64,000 bases of DNA from Geojedonia litorea (GTDB lineage: Bacteria > Bacteroidota > Bacteroidia > Flavobacteriales > Flavobacteriaceae), in NCBI RefSeq assembly GCF_042654525.1, contig NZ_JBHSGP010000014.1, positions 620,001 to 684,000 of the forward strand. The letters run 5' to 3'. The notes beneath the pieces were generated by a model. That model made no database searches. It worked only from the letters and a program-made list of their open reading frames with translations, and had not been told where the DNA came from. Both the position numbers and the translations under genes were made by a program. Shown here in pieces: positions 36,155-46,500 of this stretch (position 1 is the first letter of the stretch; every line of letters starts with the position of its first letter).

Positions 36155-36747
36155 AAAATGAGTTCTTTTAATAAGGTTATAAAATTACGAATTACAAATG
36201 TCAATTACTATACTAATTACTTGTTAATATCTATTGATTAGAAACTCAAAAATAAATTTTTATTATTCGTAAAAAATTACAATCAAAATCTAACTTCATA
36301 AATACAAATCATTTAATTACTTTTTTTAGATAAGTTATAAGCTATTCAACTCCTATAAATAAACACTAAATCTTAAAATAAATATTAAATAAAGTTTATA
36401 GTTATACGATGTTAACAGTTGTTAATATCAATTAAAATAGCAATAGAAATCAACCATTTATATAAAAATATAGTGTTCATTACTTATTAGTAATATGTCA
36501 ATACCGAGTTATCAAAATTTAAGAGTAAAAAGTTATTGCAACTATTAACATACTATTATAATCATCATTTTAATTTTAAATTTTAAAAAAGTTTTTAGTG
36601 ATATTATATATATGGTTAATAACTTATGTGTAAGAAATTACTTTAAAATATAATAAAAAATATGAAATTCATCGATAAAAACTAATAAAAAGACGTTATA
36701 ACGTAATTACTCAGTATATTTCGTATGTTATTAAAAAACAAACTTTT
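36155..36747. other. Long AT-rich intergenic region
   Basis: These 593 bases are very AT-rich and separate rpiB from a T9SS cargo gene. No convincing gene is seen on either strand; a short plus frame here is an unlikely coding piece. It does contain a perfect 12-base palindrome at 36693-36704, a -7-like element TATATTTC at 36715-36722, and an inverted repeat TTAACA/TGTTAA at 36412-36425. Confidence 0.6.
36693..36704. promoter_or_regulatory. Perfect palindrome ACGTTATAACGT, possible operator
   Basis: A 12-base perfect palindrome lies 11 bases upstream of the promoter-like element TATATTTC (36715-36722) and 44 bases before the ATG of the T9SS cargo gene. Its position fits an operator for that gene. 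Chance occurrence in AT-rich DNA is possible. Confidence 0.35.
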
Positions 36748-38214
36748 ATGAAACGGATATTATTTCTTTTTTTATTGCCTTTTCTAGTCTTTAGTCAGAC
36801 AAAAATAGGACAAGATATTGATGGTGAACTGATTAATGATTATTCTGGTTATAGTGTAAGTTTGTCTGCTGATGGTTCAGTATTAGCTATTGGAGCATAT
36901 GCTAATGATGGAAATGGAAATGATTCAGGTCATGTAAGAGTGTATCAAAACATTGCTAATTCTTGGACGCAGATTGGTCAAGATATTGATGGAGAAGCTG
37001 CAGGAGATTTATCAGGTTATAGTGTTAGTTTATCAGCTGATGGTTCTATTGTTGCTATAGGAGCAACAAATAATAATGGTGGTGGTGAAGGTTCAGGTCA
37101 TGTTAGGGTATATCAAAATCAAGCTGGTACTTGGGTACAATTAGGACAGGATATTAATGGTGGCGCTAGTTATGCATTATCTGGATGGTCTGTTAGTTTA
37201 TCTGATGATGGTTCTTTTTTAGCTATAGGTGCTATTGGATTTAGTGGACCCGGAGAATTTTTAGGTCGTGTAAGCGTTTACGAAAATCAAGCAGGTACCT
37301 GGGTTCAAGTTGGCCAAGATCTTCAAGGTGAAGCAAATTTTGATTTTTCAGGATGGTCAACAAGTTTATCTTCAGATGGTTCTATTCTAGCGGTTGGCGC
37401 AACCTATAATGATGGTACTGGTACAGATTCTGGTCATGTGCGTATATATCAAAATCAGGCTGGAACTTGGGTTCAAATTGGAGATGATATTAATGGTGAA
37501 AATCCTGGTGATCAATCAGGTTATAGTGTTAGTTTATCAAATGATGGGAGTATAGTTGCAATTGGTGCAACAAACAATAGTGGCACTGGCCCACAATCAG
37601 GTCATGTTAGAGTCTATCAAAACCAAGCTGGAATTTGGATTCAACTTGGACAAGATGTAGATGGAGAGTCAGCAAATGATCAATCAGGTCAAGGAATAAG
37701 TTTATCGTCTGATGGCACTATTTTAGCTGTAGGTGCTTACAGTAATGATATTAACGGGAGTAGTTCTGGTGTGGTTAAAGTTTATAAGTATATTGCTAAT
37801 ACTTGGACTCAAATTGGGTCTAGTATAGCTGGAGAAGCTGCTAATGATTGGTCTGGGTGGTCTGTAAGTTTAGCGTCTGATGGTTCTACGGTAGCTATAG
37901 GGGCTCCAAATAATGATGGTAATGGTAGTAATTCTGGACAAGTACGAGTTTTTGATTTAAACTCGGTTTTATCAACTAAACACTTTGAAATAAACAATTT
38001 TACAGTTTACCCTAACCCAGCAACAACTATGGTTAATGTTAAATTAAACAATAATAAGGTTCTAAAAAATATCAATCTTTATAATCAAGTTGGGCAATTA
38101 TTAGTTTCAACCCAAGAGAAACAAATTAATACTTCAGACTTAACCTCTGGAATATATCATTTAGAAGTAATTACTGAAGATGGAAAAGCTTCAAAAAAAG
38201 TTATTATTAAATAA
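36748..38214 (+). CDS. T9SS type A-sorted protein with seven FG-GAP-like repeats
   Basis: A 488-residue secreted protein: signal peptide (MKRILFLFLLPFLVFS), seven tandem repeats of about 56 residues that fill residues 18-405, and a T9SS type A C-terminal domain (FTVYPNPATTMVNVKLN, then TSDLTSGIYHLEVITEDG) to the end. Each repeat follows IGQDIDGE..., SGYSVSLSADGSVLAIGA, a Gly/Asn-rich loop, SGHVRVYQN and a W. Seven units with no linkers predict a closed seven-bladed beta-propeller. The protein is probably secreted and anchored by the T9SS. It lies between rpiB and rnr, behind a long AT-rich gap, and ends at a terminator. Ligand unknown. Confidence 0.9.
   Translation: MKRILFLFLLPFLVFSQTKIGQDIDGELINDYSGYSVSLSADGSVLAIGAYANDGNGNDSGHVRVYQNIANSWTQIGQDIDGEAAGDLSGYSVSLSADGSIVAIGATNNNGGGEGSGHVRVYQNQAGTWVQLGQDINGGASYALSGWSVSLSDDGSFLAIGAIGFSGPGEFLGRVSVYENQAGTWVQVGQDLQGEANFDFSGWSTSLSSDGSILAVGATYNDGTGTDSGHVRIYQNQAGTWVQIGDDINGENPGDQSGYSVSLSNDGSIVAIGATNNSGTGPQSGHVRVYQNQAGIWIQLGQDVDGESANDQSGQGISLSSDGTILAVGAYSNDINGSSSGVVKVYKYIANTWTQIGSSIAGEAANDWSGWSVSLASDGSTVAIGAPNNDGNGSNSGQVRVFDLNSVLSTKHFEINNFTVYPNPATTMVNVKLNNNKVLKNINLYNQVGQLLVSTQEKQINTSDLTSGIYHLEVITEDGKASKKVIIK
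36772..37965 (+). repeat. Seven tandem coding repeats of about 168 bp
   Basis: The region coding for the propeller repeats the same 56-codon unit seven times. Copies remain similar at DNA level around the SGYSVSL, DGS and GHVRVYQNQAG codons but have diverged elsewhere, so this is an old internal amplification, not a recent one. Confidence 0.8.
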
Positions 38215-38235
38215 GAATAAGCTAATGATAATTTT

Positions 38236-38265
38236 AAAAGACTCGCAATTTTGCGAGTCTTTTTT
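38236..38265 (+). terminator. Rho-independent terminator after the T9SS type A gene
   Basis: GACTCGCAA at 38240-38248 pairs with TTGCGAGTC at 38251-38259, and a run of T follows to 38265. A matching A run precedes it, so it could also stop minus-strand transcription. Confidence 0.85.
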
Positions 38266-38308
38266 CTTAAATTAATACTAACTAAATGTTAGTTTAATAT
38301 TTAAAACG

Positions 38309-38316
38309 TAGTTTTG
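38309..38316 (+). promoter_or_regulatory. Predicted -7 promoter element upstream of rnr
   Basis: TAGTTTTG matches TAnnTTTG. It predicts a leader of about 120 bases before the rnr start. The 20-codon frame within the leader is not clearly coding. Confidence 0.4.
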
Positions 38317-38440
38317 TATACATCTTAATGAATTGATTTAAAAGAATTCATAATGATAATTGACACTTCAAAAGTAGATAGGTATTCGCCCGAATACATA
38401 ATTCAATTCAGTTAAGCAGAATAAATGATTAATAATATAC

Positions 38441-40630
38441 ATGACTAGAAAGAAAAGAAGGAAATCAAACAACAAGATTTCAAACCTTACAAATACAATC
38501 TTAAGTATTTTAAAAAAAGAAAGAAACAAAACTTTTAACTATAAACAAATTGGGGCTATTCTTGGTGTAAATGATGCCAGTAGCAGAAATCAAATCATTA
38601 AAAAGCTTCAGCAACTTAAAGCAAAAAAGGAAATTGAAGAAATAGAACGAGGCAAATTTAAAGCTTTAGTAACAACCGAATACCATTCAGGTATTCTAGA
38701 TCTCTCATCAAGAGGATCAGGCTATATTATTTCTGATGATTTTGATGAAGATGTTTTTGTTGCTTCTAATAACATTAATCATGGTTTAGATGGTGATGAA
38801 GTAGAATTTTATGCATATACACGCCGAAAAAGAGGTAAACTAGAAGGAGAAATCACTCAAGTTATAAAACGCGCTAAAAGTGAATACGTAGGTACTATAC
38901 AAATCCATAAAAACTATGCTTTTGTGGTTGCCGATAGTACAAAAATGTATAAAGACATTTTTGTACCAATTAACAAAATTAATAAAGCTGAAGAAGGTGA
39001 TAAAGTATTGGTTTCTCTAGAAGAATGGCCAGAAAAGGCCGATTCTCCAAGCGGAAAAGTGCTTAAAGTTTTAGGAAAACCAGGCGAACACAATACTGAA
39101 ATACACGCAATTCTTGCCGAATACGGACTCCCATATGAATTTCCACATGAAGTTGAAGATTTTGCAAATAAGCTCGACACATCAATAACCCCAGAGGAGA
39201 TACAAAAACGTCGCGATATGCGGAATGTGTTAACCTTTACCATAGATCCTAAAGATGCCAAGGATTTTGATGATGCCTTATCATTTAAAGTTTTAAAAGA
39301 TGGCTTATATGAAATAGGAATACATATTGCAGACGTGTCTCATTATGTGCAAGAAGGGACGGTTTTAGATGATGAGGCTTATAACAGAGCAACGTCAGTG
39401 TACCTAGTAGATAGAGTTGTACCAATGTTACCCGAAATTTTATCTAATAACGCTTGTTCATTGAGACCAAATGAAGAAAAATATACCTTTTCTGCGGTTT
39501 TTGAGATCAATGATAAGGCAGAGATAAAGAAACAGTGGTTTGGTCGTACAGTTACGTATAGTGATGCCAGATTTGCTTATGAAGAAGCTCAAGCCATTAT
39601 TGAGTCTAAAACCAATACCATTCCAGCTGAAGTTTCTCTTAATGGAAATGCATACCAAACACCTCAACCTATTGCAGATGCTGTATTAAAATTAGATGAA
39701 CTAGCTAAAATTATGCGTCGTGAACGCATGAAAAATGGAGCGCTCTCCTTTGATAAAGTCGAAGTTAAGTTTGATTTAAATTCAGATAATGATCCGGTTG
39801 GTGTATTTTTTAAAACCAGTAAGGACGCTAATAAATTAATAGAAGAATTTATGTTATTAGCTAATAAAAAAGTAGCTGAATTTATAGGAAAACAGTCACC
39901 TAAAAAGACTTTTATTTATCGTGTCCATGATGAGCCAGATGACGCGAAATTAGCAGCTTTACAAAATATTGTAGGGCGTTTTGGTTATAAACTCGATTTA
40001 AAAGATAGAAAATCTACAACAAGTTCTTTGAACTACTTACTAAAAGAAGTCAATGGTAAAAAAGAACAAAATCTTGTAGACACCTTAACCATTCGAAGTA
40101 TGAGTAAGGCTGAATATACAACACAAAACATTGGTCATTATGGTTTAGCGTTTGACTATTACAGTCACTTTACATCACCAATTCGTCGTTATCCAGATGT
40201 TATGGCACATCGCTTACTTCAGCATTATATTGATGGTGGAAAATCAGCCAATGAAACCATTTATGAAGACAAATGTGTGCATTCAAGTAATATGGAAAAT
40301 CTGGCCACAAAAGCTGAACGGGATTCCATTAAATACATGCAAATTAAATTTATGCAAGATCACAATGATGAAGAGTTTGTTGGTGTAATTTCAGGAGTAA
40401 CAGATTGGGGTATTTATATTGAAATAATTATTAACAAATGCGAAGGCATGGTTAGTGTACGAGACATGACAGATGACCACTATGTATTTGATAATGAACA
40501 GTATGCCATGGTTGGTAAGAATACGAAAACTATGTATCAGTTAGGCGATGAAGTTATTGTAAAAGTGAAAAACGCCGATTTAGTGAAAAAGCATCTCGAT
40601 TTTAACCTAATCGGTAAGAAAGAGGAATAA
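38441..40630 (+). CDS. rnr: Ribonuclease R
   Basis: A 729-residue 3'-5' exoribonuclease that degrades structured RNA. In order: an N-terminal winged-helix-like region (residues 1-70), two cold-shock OB domains (70-230, with SRGSGYIISDDFDEDVFV), the catalytic RNB domain (near 260-580, with TIDPKDAKDFDDALSF holding the metal-binding Asp residues and YSHFTSPIRRYPDVMAHR), and an S1 domain (VGVISGVTDWGIYIEI) at 640-729. Length and order are typical. Preceded by a terminator and its own promoter element. Confidence 0.95.
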   Translation: MTRKKRRKSNNKISNLTNTILSILKKERNKTFNYKQIGAILGVNDASSRNQIIKKLQQLKAKKEIEEIERGKFKALVTTEYHSGILDLSSRGSGYIISDDFDEDVFVASNNINHGLDGDEVEFYAYTRRKRGKLEGEITQVIKRAKSEYVGTIQIHKNYAFVVADSTKMYKDIFVPINKINKAEEGDKVLVSLEEWPEKADSPSGKVLKVLGKPGEHNTEIHAILAEYGLPYEFPHEVEDFANKLDTSITPEEIQKRRDMRNVLTFTIDPKDAKDFDDALSFKVLKDGLYEIGIHIADVSHYVQEGTVLDDEAYNRATSVYLVDRVVPMLPEILSNNACSLRPNEEKYTFSAVFEINDKAEIKKQWFGRTVTYSDARFAYEEAQAIIESKTNTIPAEVSLNGNAYQTPQPIADAVLKLDELAKIMRRERMKNGALSFDKVEVKFDLNSDNDPVGVFFKTSKDANKLIEEFMLLANKKVAEFIGKQSPKKTFIYRVHDEPDDAKLAALQNIVGRFGYKLDLKDRKSTTSSLNYLLKEVNGKKEQNLVDTLTIRSMSKAEYTTQNIGHYGLAFDYYSHFTSPIRRYPDVMAHRLLQHYIDGGKSANETIYEDKCVHSSNMENLATKAERDSIKYMQIKFMQDHNDEEFVGVISGVTDWGIYIEIIINKCEGMVSVRDMTDDHYVFDNEQYAMVGKNTKTMYQLGDEVIVKVKNADLVKKHLDFNLIGKKEE

Positions 40631-40660
40631 TTTTTGATTCAATCTTTAAAATTTATAACC

Positions 40661-41332
40661 ATGAGAACATTTGTTGTTTTACTCGTATTTATTTCGGGTA
40701 TTTTGGGAGCACAAAACCCAATCGAAAAAACAGTTGGTGAGTTTAAAGAATTAAAAGCCTATGATTTAATAGAAGTTCAACTTATTAAGTCAAATGAGAA
40801 TAAAGTGAGTATTTCAGGCAGAAATGCTAGTGATGTTGTCGCAGTCAATAAAAATGGAGTCTTAAAAATTAGAATGAATATTGAGGAGAGCTTTGATGGT
40901 AATAAAACTAAAGTGAAATTATATTACACCCATGTTGACATACTTGATGCTAATGAAGGCGCCTATATTTATTCAGACGAGCCTATTGAACAATTTGATC
41001 TCATAGTTAAGGCGCAAGAAGGGAGTATTATTAATGCACCTATAAAAACATCTTTTTTAGATATTAAGTCAACTACTGGATCAACTATTGAACTTATTGG
41101 AAGCTCTAAAAAACAAAAAGTAACGATTAATACAGGCGGAATTTATAAGGCTGAAAAAGTGAGTACTGAACTAACTGAAGTTAGTATTGTCGCTGCCGGA
41201 GAGGCCTATATTAACGCATCAAAACAAGTAGACGTTAAGATTAGAATTGGTGGTGATGTTTATATTTATGGTAATCCAGAAATTGTTAATGAGAACACAG
41301 CTCTAGGAGGACGTGTAAAACGGATGAATTAA
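40661..41332 (+). CDS. DUF2807 / head GIN domain protein
   Basis: A 223-residue exported protein with signal peptide (RTFVVLLVFISGILGAQ) and a DUF2807 'head GIN' beta-solenoid domain. ERTVGEFKELKAYDLIEVQL-like start (here KTVGEFKELKAYDLIEVQL) and repeated short strands (ASDVVAVNKNGVLKIRM, INTGGIYKAEKV) are typical. Function unknown. The start is the ATG at 40661 rather than a TTG nine codons upstream. It is 30 bases after rnr and probably co-transcribed. Confidence 0.82.
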   Translation: MRTFVVLLVFISGILGAQNPIEKTVGEFKELKAYDLIEVQLIKSNENKVSISGRNASDVVAVNKNGVLKIRMNIEESFDGNKTKVKLYYTHVDILDANEGAYIYSDEPIEQFDLIVKAQEGSIINAPIKTSFLDIKSTTGSTIELIGSSKKQKVTINTGGIYKAEKVSTELTEVSIVAAGEAYINASKQVDVKIRIGGDVYIYGNPEIVNENTALGGRVKRMN

Positions 41333-41348
41333 ATCCGCCGAGTTTTCC

Positions 41349-41356
41349 TAAATTTG
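41349..41356 (+). promoter_or_regulatory. Predicted -7 promoter element for the LysE gene
   Basis: TAAATTTG matches TAnnTTTG, 17 bases before the LysE ATG, between the two genes. Confidence 0.45.
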
Positions 41357-41373
41357 TGTCATAAACCCCTTTT

Positions 41374-42051
41374 ATGTTTGACAATGTTTTATCGGCTATT
41401 CCCTTTGGTATTATTCTAGCTTTTACCATAGGTCCGGTATTTTTTGTGCTGCTCGAAACTAGTGCAACAAAAGGGTTTAAAAGCGCATTGATTTTCGATT
41501 TAGGTGTAATTTTAGCAGACATTTTGTTTATTGTCGTTGCTTTTTATAGTACCAACAAGCTAATGGATAAAATTAAGGATGATCCTAATTTTTTAATCTT
41601 TGGAGGAGTATTATTAGCCATTTACGGATTGATTTCGTTTATTAAAACCTCTAAATCGTTTAGATCTATTGCCAAGGAATATCACAGAATTGAATTTAAA
41701 AAGAATTACGGTAAACTGTTTTTAAAAGGCTTTCTCTTAAATTTCATAAATATTGGCGTGTTGTTGGGTTGGTTGGGTTTTATAATCATTGCTAATTCAA
41801 TCACTAACACTCAAGAAGGGGTGATTACGTTTTTGTCAACAATATTAATCGTATACTTTTTAGTGGATTTAATCAAAATTGTAGTAGCAAAAACCTTAAA
41901 AAGCAAACTTACTCCGCGACGTATTTTTAAAACTAAAAAGATTATAGCCTTAACAATTTTCGGTTTCGGCATTTTGTTATTGGTACAAGGATTTTTTCCA
42001 AAAGAAAAAGAGCGGCTTAAAGAAAAATTGGAGCAAATCAAACCTAATTAA
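41374..42051 (+). CDS. LysE family amino-acid exporter
   Basis: A 225-residue protein with six predicted helices and the LysE/RhtB motif near the N-terminus (IPFGIILAFTIGPVFFVLLETS, with the typical GP in helix I, then GFKSALIFDLGVILADIL). It exports an amino acid or related small molecule from the cytoplasm. The last 40 residues are Lys- and Arg-rich. The substrate is not visible. Confidence 0.88.
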   Translation: MFDNVLSAIPFGIILAFTIGPVFFVLLETSATKGFKSALIFDLGVILADILFIVVAFYSTNKLMDKIKDDPNFLIFGGVLLAIYGLISFIKTSKSFRSIAKEYHRIEFKKNYGKLFLKGFLLNFINIGVLLGWLGFIIIANSITNTQEGVITFLSTILIVYFLVDLIKIVVAKTLKSKLTPRRIFKTKKIIALTIFGFGILLLVQGFFPKEKERLKEKLEQIKPN

Positions 42052-42080
42052 GCGCCAATGCACCACTAAATGATGCAAAT

Positions 42081-42112
42081 AAAAAAACCCCCAAGTTAAT
42101 CTTGAGGGTTTT
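42081..42112 (-). terminator. Rho-independent terminator after tRNA-Cys
   Basis: On the minus strand AACCCTCAAG pairs with CTTGGGGGTT around a short AT loop and is followed by a T run (A run at 42081-42087 on plus). It lies directly after the tRNA-Cys gene. Confidence 0.8.
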
Positions 42113-42113
42113 G

Positions 42114-42184
42114 AGGCATCAAGCGGATTCGAACCGCTGTAGAAGGTTTTGCAGACCTCTGCCTAGCCACTCGGCCATGATGCC
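42114..42184 (-). tRNA. tRNA-Cys (GCA)
   Basis: The minus strand folds as a 71-base cloverleaf with acceptor GGCATCA/TGATGCC, anticodon GCA in the loop CTGCAAA, T-arm with GGTTCGAATCC, and U as discriminator base, which is the identity element for cysteine. CCA is not encoded. It follows folB by 45 bases on the same strand. Confidence 0.96.
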
Positions 42185-42229
42185 ATTTATGGGAGAGCAA
42201 ATGTAAAAAAAATATATGTTCTACACCAT

Positions 42230-42604
42230 TTACAGTTTGTTTTTTCTCCTTTCGGTCATTCTAACTGTTACTTTCTCCACGTCACCACCAATTGGTGGAT
42301 TTAACTTACTTACCCAAACCGTTGCTTCATCTACTAGCGCATCTTCATCGAAAACACGTAGTAATATACGCTTTGCTACGGTTTCTAGCAAATGGGTTGG
42401 TTTAAGCATTTCTTCTCGTACAATTTTATTTAAAAGTACATAATCAACTGTATCTCTTAACAAATCAGACTTTGCCGATTGTTGTAAATTTGCTTTTACT
42501 TCTAGATCAACCCTATAGTCACTACCAATTTTTGTTTCTTCTTTTAAACAACCGTGATGAGCAAAAACTCTTATATTTTCAACCTTTATTATTCCCAAAG
42601 CCAT
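42230..42604 (-). CDS. folB: Dihydroneopterin aldolase
   Basis: A 124-residue enzyme of the FolB type that cleaves dihydroneopterin to 6-hydroxymethyl-dihydropterin in folate synthesis. KVENIRVFAHHGCLKEETKIG at residues 7-27, DYRVDLEVKANL and TVDYVLLNKIVREEMLKPTHLLE are typical; the length is right. It follows the PorP/SprF gene by 35 bases on the same strand and could read through from the large secretion operon. Confidence 0.93.
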   Translation of the reverse strand: MALGIIKVENIRVFAHHGCLKEETKIGSDYRVDLEVKANLQQSAKSDLLRDTVDYVLLNKIVREEMLKPTHLLETVAKRILLRVFDEDALVDEATVWVSKLNPPIGGDVEKVTVRMTERRKNKL

Positions 42605-42639
42605 TAAATTTAGGCCTCAAATATATTAATAGTTTTAGA

Positions 42640-43587
42640 TTATTTTGTACAAGGGCAATTACTAATGCCTTGGAATAAATCAAATCCAACAGTAATCATG
42701 TGTGTCCCTGAATTGTAATTGATAAGATCGTTGGCAATAACCTGATACGAATAGGCAAAATATACTTTAGACTTTAAGATGCCGAACATAGGTCCCACAT
42801 TTAGCGGTTTTAAGAACTGATCGTTTAAAAAACGATATGAGAGTCCAAACCAAAAATAATCATCGTTTCTAAGTAGCTTTCTATATTTTATACTTAAATC
42901 GGTGACCGAGCGGCCATCACTTTCAAATAGTTGAAAATGCATGGAGGGTTCAATTTCAATATTCTTATTTCGTGGGTTTTTATACACATATCCTGTGTAG
43001 AACATATATTGTCTTAAGCGATTCGGCTCTTCAATACTAAAGTTTTTAGCATCTTTGTTTAGAATGTTGGCAGCGGTAAAACTAAAATAAAAAGCATCTT
43101 TTCTATATAATACCCCAACATCGAAATTATGATTCCCTAAAGCCCTGTCATCAACAATTGAAGGATCAGGAATTGTGGGATCAAAGTTTTCAATATCAAT
43201 TCTGAAATAGTTGTAATTATAAGAAATTCCAAATGAAAGAAATTTGTCATTTCGCTTATTAAGCATTAAGTGATGAGCAAACGATAGTCGGGCACCTTGC
43301 TGTCTAGTATTACCGTTTTTATCATTGTAAAACAAAACCCCCACACCTGATCGCTGACCTAATCGAGTGTCGGCAACTAACGATTGTGTGTCTGGCGCAT
43401 CTTTAATATCTACCCACTGGGTGAGACCATTTAACCTAATTTTAATGTAGTCTCCAATACCAGCATAAGTTGGCGCAATCACAAAAGGATTGTCGGCCAA
43501 ATATTGGGTATGGGTAGGCAGATAAACTTCTTGAGCAGAAGCCCCGAAACCAAAAACTATAAATAAAATAATTAAATACTTCTTCAT
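42640..43587 (-). CDS. PorP/SprF family T9SS outer-membrane protein
   Basis: A 315-residue outer-membrane beta-barrel of the PorP/SprF family. Signal peptide residues 1-18; QEVYLPTHTQYLADNPFVIAP-type start with the conserved LADNPFVIAPTYAG, then strands such as GVGVLFYNDKNGN and FGLSYRFLNDQFLKPLNVGPMFG. In F. johnsoniae, SprF is needed for secretion of the adhesin SprB, and type B cargo usually has a PorP-like partner encoded next to it. It lies directly downstream of the giant cargo gene (12 bases), so it is the likely dedicated partner. Which cargo it serves is inferred from position. Confidence 0.9.
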   Translation of the reverse strand: MKKYLIILFIVFGFGASAQEVYLPTHTQYLADNPFVIAPTYAGIGDYIKIRLNGLTQWVDIKDAPDTQSLVADTRLGQRSGVGVLFYNDKNGNTRQQGARLSFAHHLMLNKRNDKFLSFGISYNYNYFRIDIENFDPTIPDPSIVDDRALGNHNFDVGVLYRKDAFYFSFTAANILNKDAKNFSIEEPNRLRQYMFYTGYVYKNPRNKNIEIEPSMHFQLFESDGRSVTDLSIKYRKLLRNDDYFWFGLSYRFLNDQFLKPLNVGPMFGILKSKVYFAYSYQVIANDLINYNSGTHMITVGFDLFQGISNCPCTK

Positions 43588-43599
43588 GTCGGGTTAAGT

Positions 43600-46500
43600 T
43601 TATCTGTATAGCGTAAAGTGTCCTACAAACTCTCTACGATCGTTACTTTGGTTTAAGGTTATTACATACCAGTAATCACCTGTAGGGAGCTCATTACCGT
43701 TATAGCGACCATCCCACGATTCAACTCTATTTAATCGCGCTACAACCCTGCCGTATCTATCATAAATTTTAGTAATTATATTTGGGAAACCATACGCATT
43801 ACAAGGCGCCCAAGTATCATTATTACCATCTCCGTCAGGCGTAAAGAAATTAGGAATACAAATATCAACAAATTCAACGTAAATACTAGCTACTGCTTCA
43901 CAACCTAAGGCATCAACAACACGCACATTATAAGTCCCTGTTTGACCTATACGGTAAACATTGTCACTTCCTGTTGAAATATTATTGAAAAAGAATTCAT
44001 AATCTCCAGCTCCACCAGTTGCTACTGCTGTAATTTCATTAATATTAGTTTCAGCTAAAGTAAGCACGAGAGGTTCATAGGCCTGAATGTTGAAATCGTA
44101 AATTTTACTACAACCACTAGTATGAATAACCTCTATAAAGTGATCACCTGAAATAAGATCGTTAAACACATTTTGAGATTGTGGTGTTCCGTTGTCTAAA
44201 GCGTAGGTAACGCCAGTTAAATTTGGATCATCTAAAACTACAGTTACAGAGTTTGTAGATGAGTTATTAACACAAAGGTTCTCTATTTCCAGAGCAGCAT
44301 CAACATTGGCTGTGGCAGGCACATCTACAATTACATAAGCATCACAACCACCACTATCACGTACAAAAATCACATGGGTTTGTCCTCCTGGTAAGTTGCT
44401 AAATGCAAATTGATCCTGAACAAAATTAGTGTCGTCTTGAGTATTTAAGCTTGTAAAATATGGAGCTGTACCACCTGTAACCTCAACCTCTATGAAGGCG
44501 TCGTTATCGCCTGCACAAGTTTCAGATACGATAGTGATAGCCGAAGCATTCAATGGTGACGGTTCAACTATATCAAATATTAAATCAATGTAACATCCGT
44601 TCTCATCTTGAACAATTACCTCATAGCTACCTGGAGCCAAATCTGTAAACGTGTTTACAGTATCAAATTGATCTAAGTTTGGCGAAATAGCATATTTGAT
44701 GATGCCATTTCCTCCACTTGCTTCTACCGTAATTGTTCCATCATCTTGCCCCAAACAATTTACATTTGTAACCGATTGTGTATCGATTACTAATGGCTGT
44801 GGGTCGATTATTGTTATTGGAGCTGATACTTCTAAACAGTCGCCACTTACCACTCGAACGTAATACGTTCCTGCTGGGTAATCTGTAAATGTACCTGTAG
44901 TTTGAGGCCCCTGTAAAGGCGTAATGGCCGTTGGGCTATCTAGCAATTCATAGGTGTAGTTGCCTAGTCCACCAGATGCAGAAGCCACAATTACTGCAGT
45001 TGCATCTCCAGTACAGTTGATAACCGCATTTGTAAGGTCTATATTGATTGTTAATGGATCAACAGGATCAATTGTTACTTGATTGGAGATACTTGCCTCA
45101 CACCCATTAGCATCCCTAACATAATATTGATACGCACCTTGACTTACTGGCGATATTGTAATTGAAGGATTAAAACTTCCTATATAATTAATACCATCAG
45201 AACTATATTGGTAAGGAGGCGTTCCTCCAATAGCAGACAATTGCAATGAACCATCACTAGTACATGTCAATCCGCTTAATTGAATTAATGTAGGAACTAT
45301 TTGAGTTGGTTCTGTAATTGTTACCGTAGGAGTGGTGAAATCACAATTCAATCCGTCCGATATGGTAATACTATAGGTTCCGGCACCCAAGTTATTGAAT
45401 ACATTACTTTGTTGAGGTCCAGCCGTTGCTCCGTCAGCATAATTTAAAATATAAAGATAAACACCTTGTCCTCCTGTAACATTTATAGCAGAAACACTTG
45501 CATTGGTATCTCCGTAACATAGAAGACTTGTTGGTGTTGCGCTAATTGATGCCGAAATAGGGACAGGCTGAGTTAAGGTTGCGCTAGCCGTCGATGTACA
45601 TCCATTAGCATCGCGAATAGTTACTAAATAGTCTCCTGAAGGAAGATTTTCAAAACTATTATTGCTACCAAATGATTGAATTGTTTGTGATGTTGTTGTA
45701 TTTACCAATTCGTATTCGTAAGGTAGTGTACCACCTGAACCAATAGCCGTTAAAGCGCCTCCATCATTATTACAAGTAACTTCAGCAGCTGTATTTAATG
45801 CCACAGCCACTGCACTATCAGGTGAAGTTACGGTTACAGCATTTGAACTTTCTGTACAGAAAGGTGAATTTGTTTGTGTAATATTCACGGTATAAATTCC
45901 TGCCGGAACGTTTGTGATTATAAGAGCCGTAGAAGTGTCTCCTGAGCCAGAACTTGATGTTGCACCGCTTGAATCAATTAGATCATAAGTATATGGTCCG
46001 GAATAGTTCGTGATATTTACGGCAATTTCCCCTGTTGTGTCACCAAAACAATTTACTGGAGTAGCTACACTTGCAACAACATCAATCAATGGGTATGGGT
46101 TTACAGTGTGATTAGCATCAACATAACAACCTGTAGTATTATCGGTAACTCTAATGGTATAATCGCTAATAAGTGGTAATGTGAATGTCGCAGAAGTTCC
46201 AGTTTGGGTGGCTTGACTTCCTGCAGGTAAAATCTCAAAAGTGAAATCACCAGTACCACCACTAGCAGTAATAGTAATAACCTCTCCGCTTGTACAACTT
46301 ACAGGGTTATCAACCGTAATATTAGTCGTTATTGGAATTAAAGTATTGATGGTAACTACATCACTAAACTCACAACTGTTTGAATCTCTAACCGTATAGG
46401 TAATTGTTTGGTTAACTCCAGTATCTATAATGTCAAAAGTGTTTGATGTAAAAAAACTAACACCGTCTATACTGTATAAATACCCAGGAGTGCCGTCAGT

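Noticed and set aside
36014..36241. 75-residue plus frame overlapping the rpiB start
   Set aside because: Antisense to rpiB in its first half and AT-rich, low-complexity in the rest.
36412..36425. TTAACA/TGTTAA inverted repeat compared with the elements at 58305 and 58422
   Set aside because: The half-sites are in the opposite order and the region is very AT-rich, so a shared regulator is not supported.
38353..38415. 20-codon ATG frame upstream of rnr
   Set aside because: Too short, no family pattern and not placed like a leader peptide; better explained as untranslated leader.
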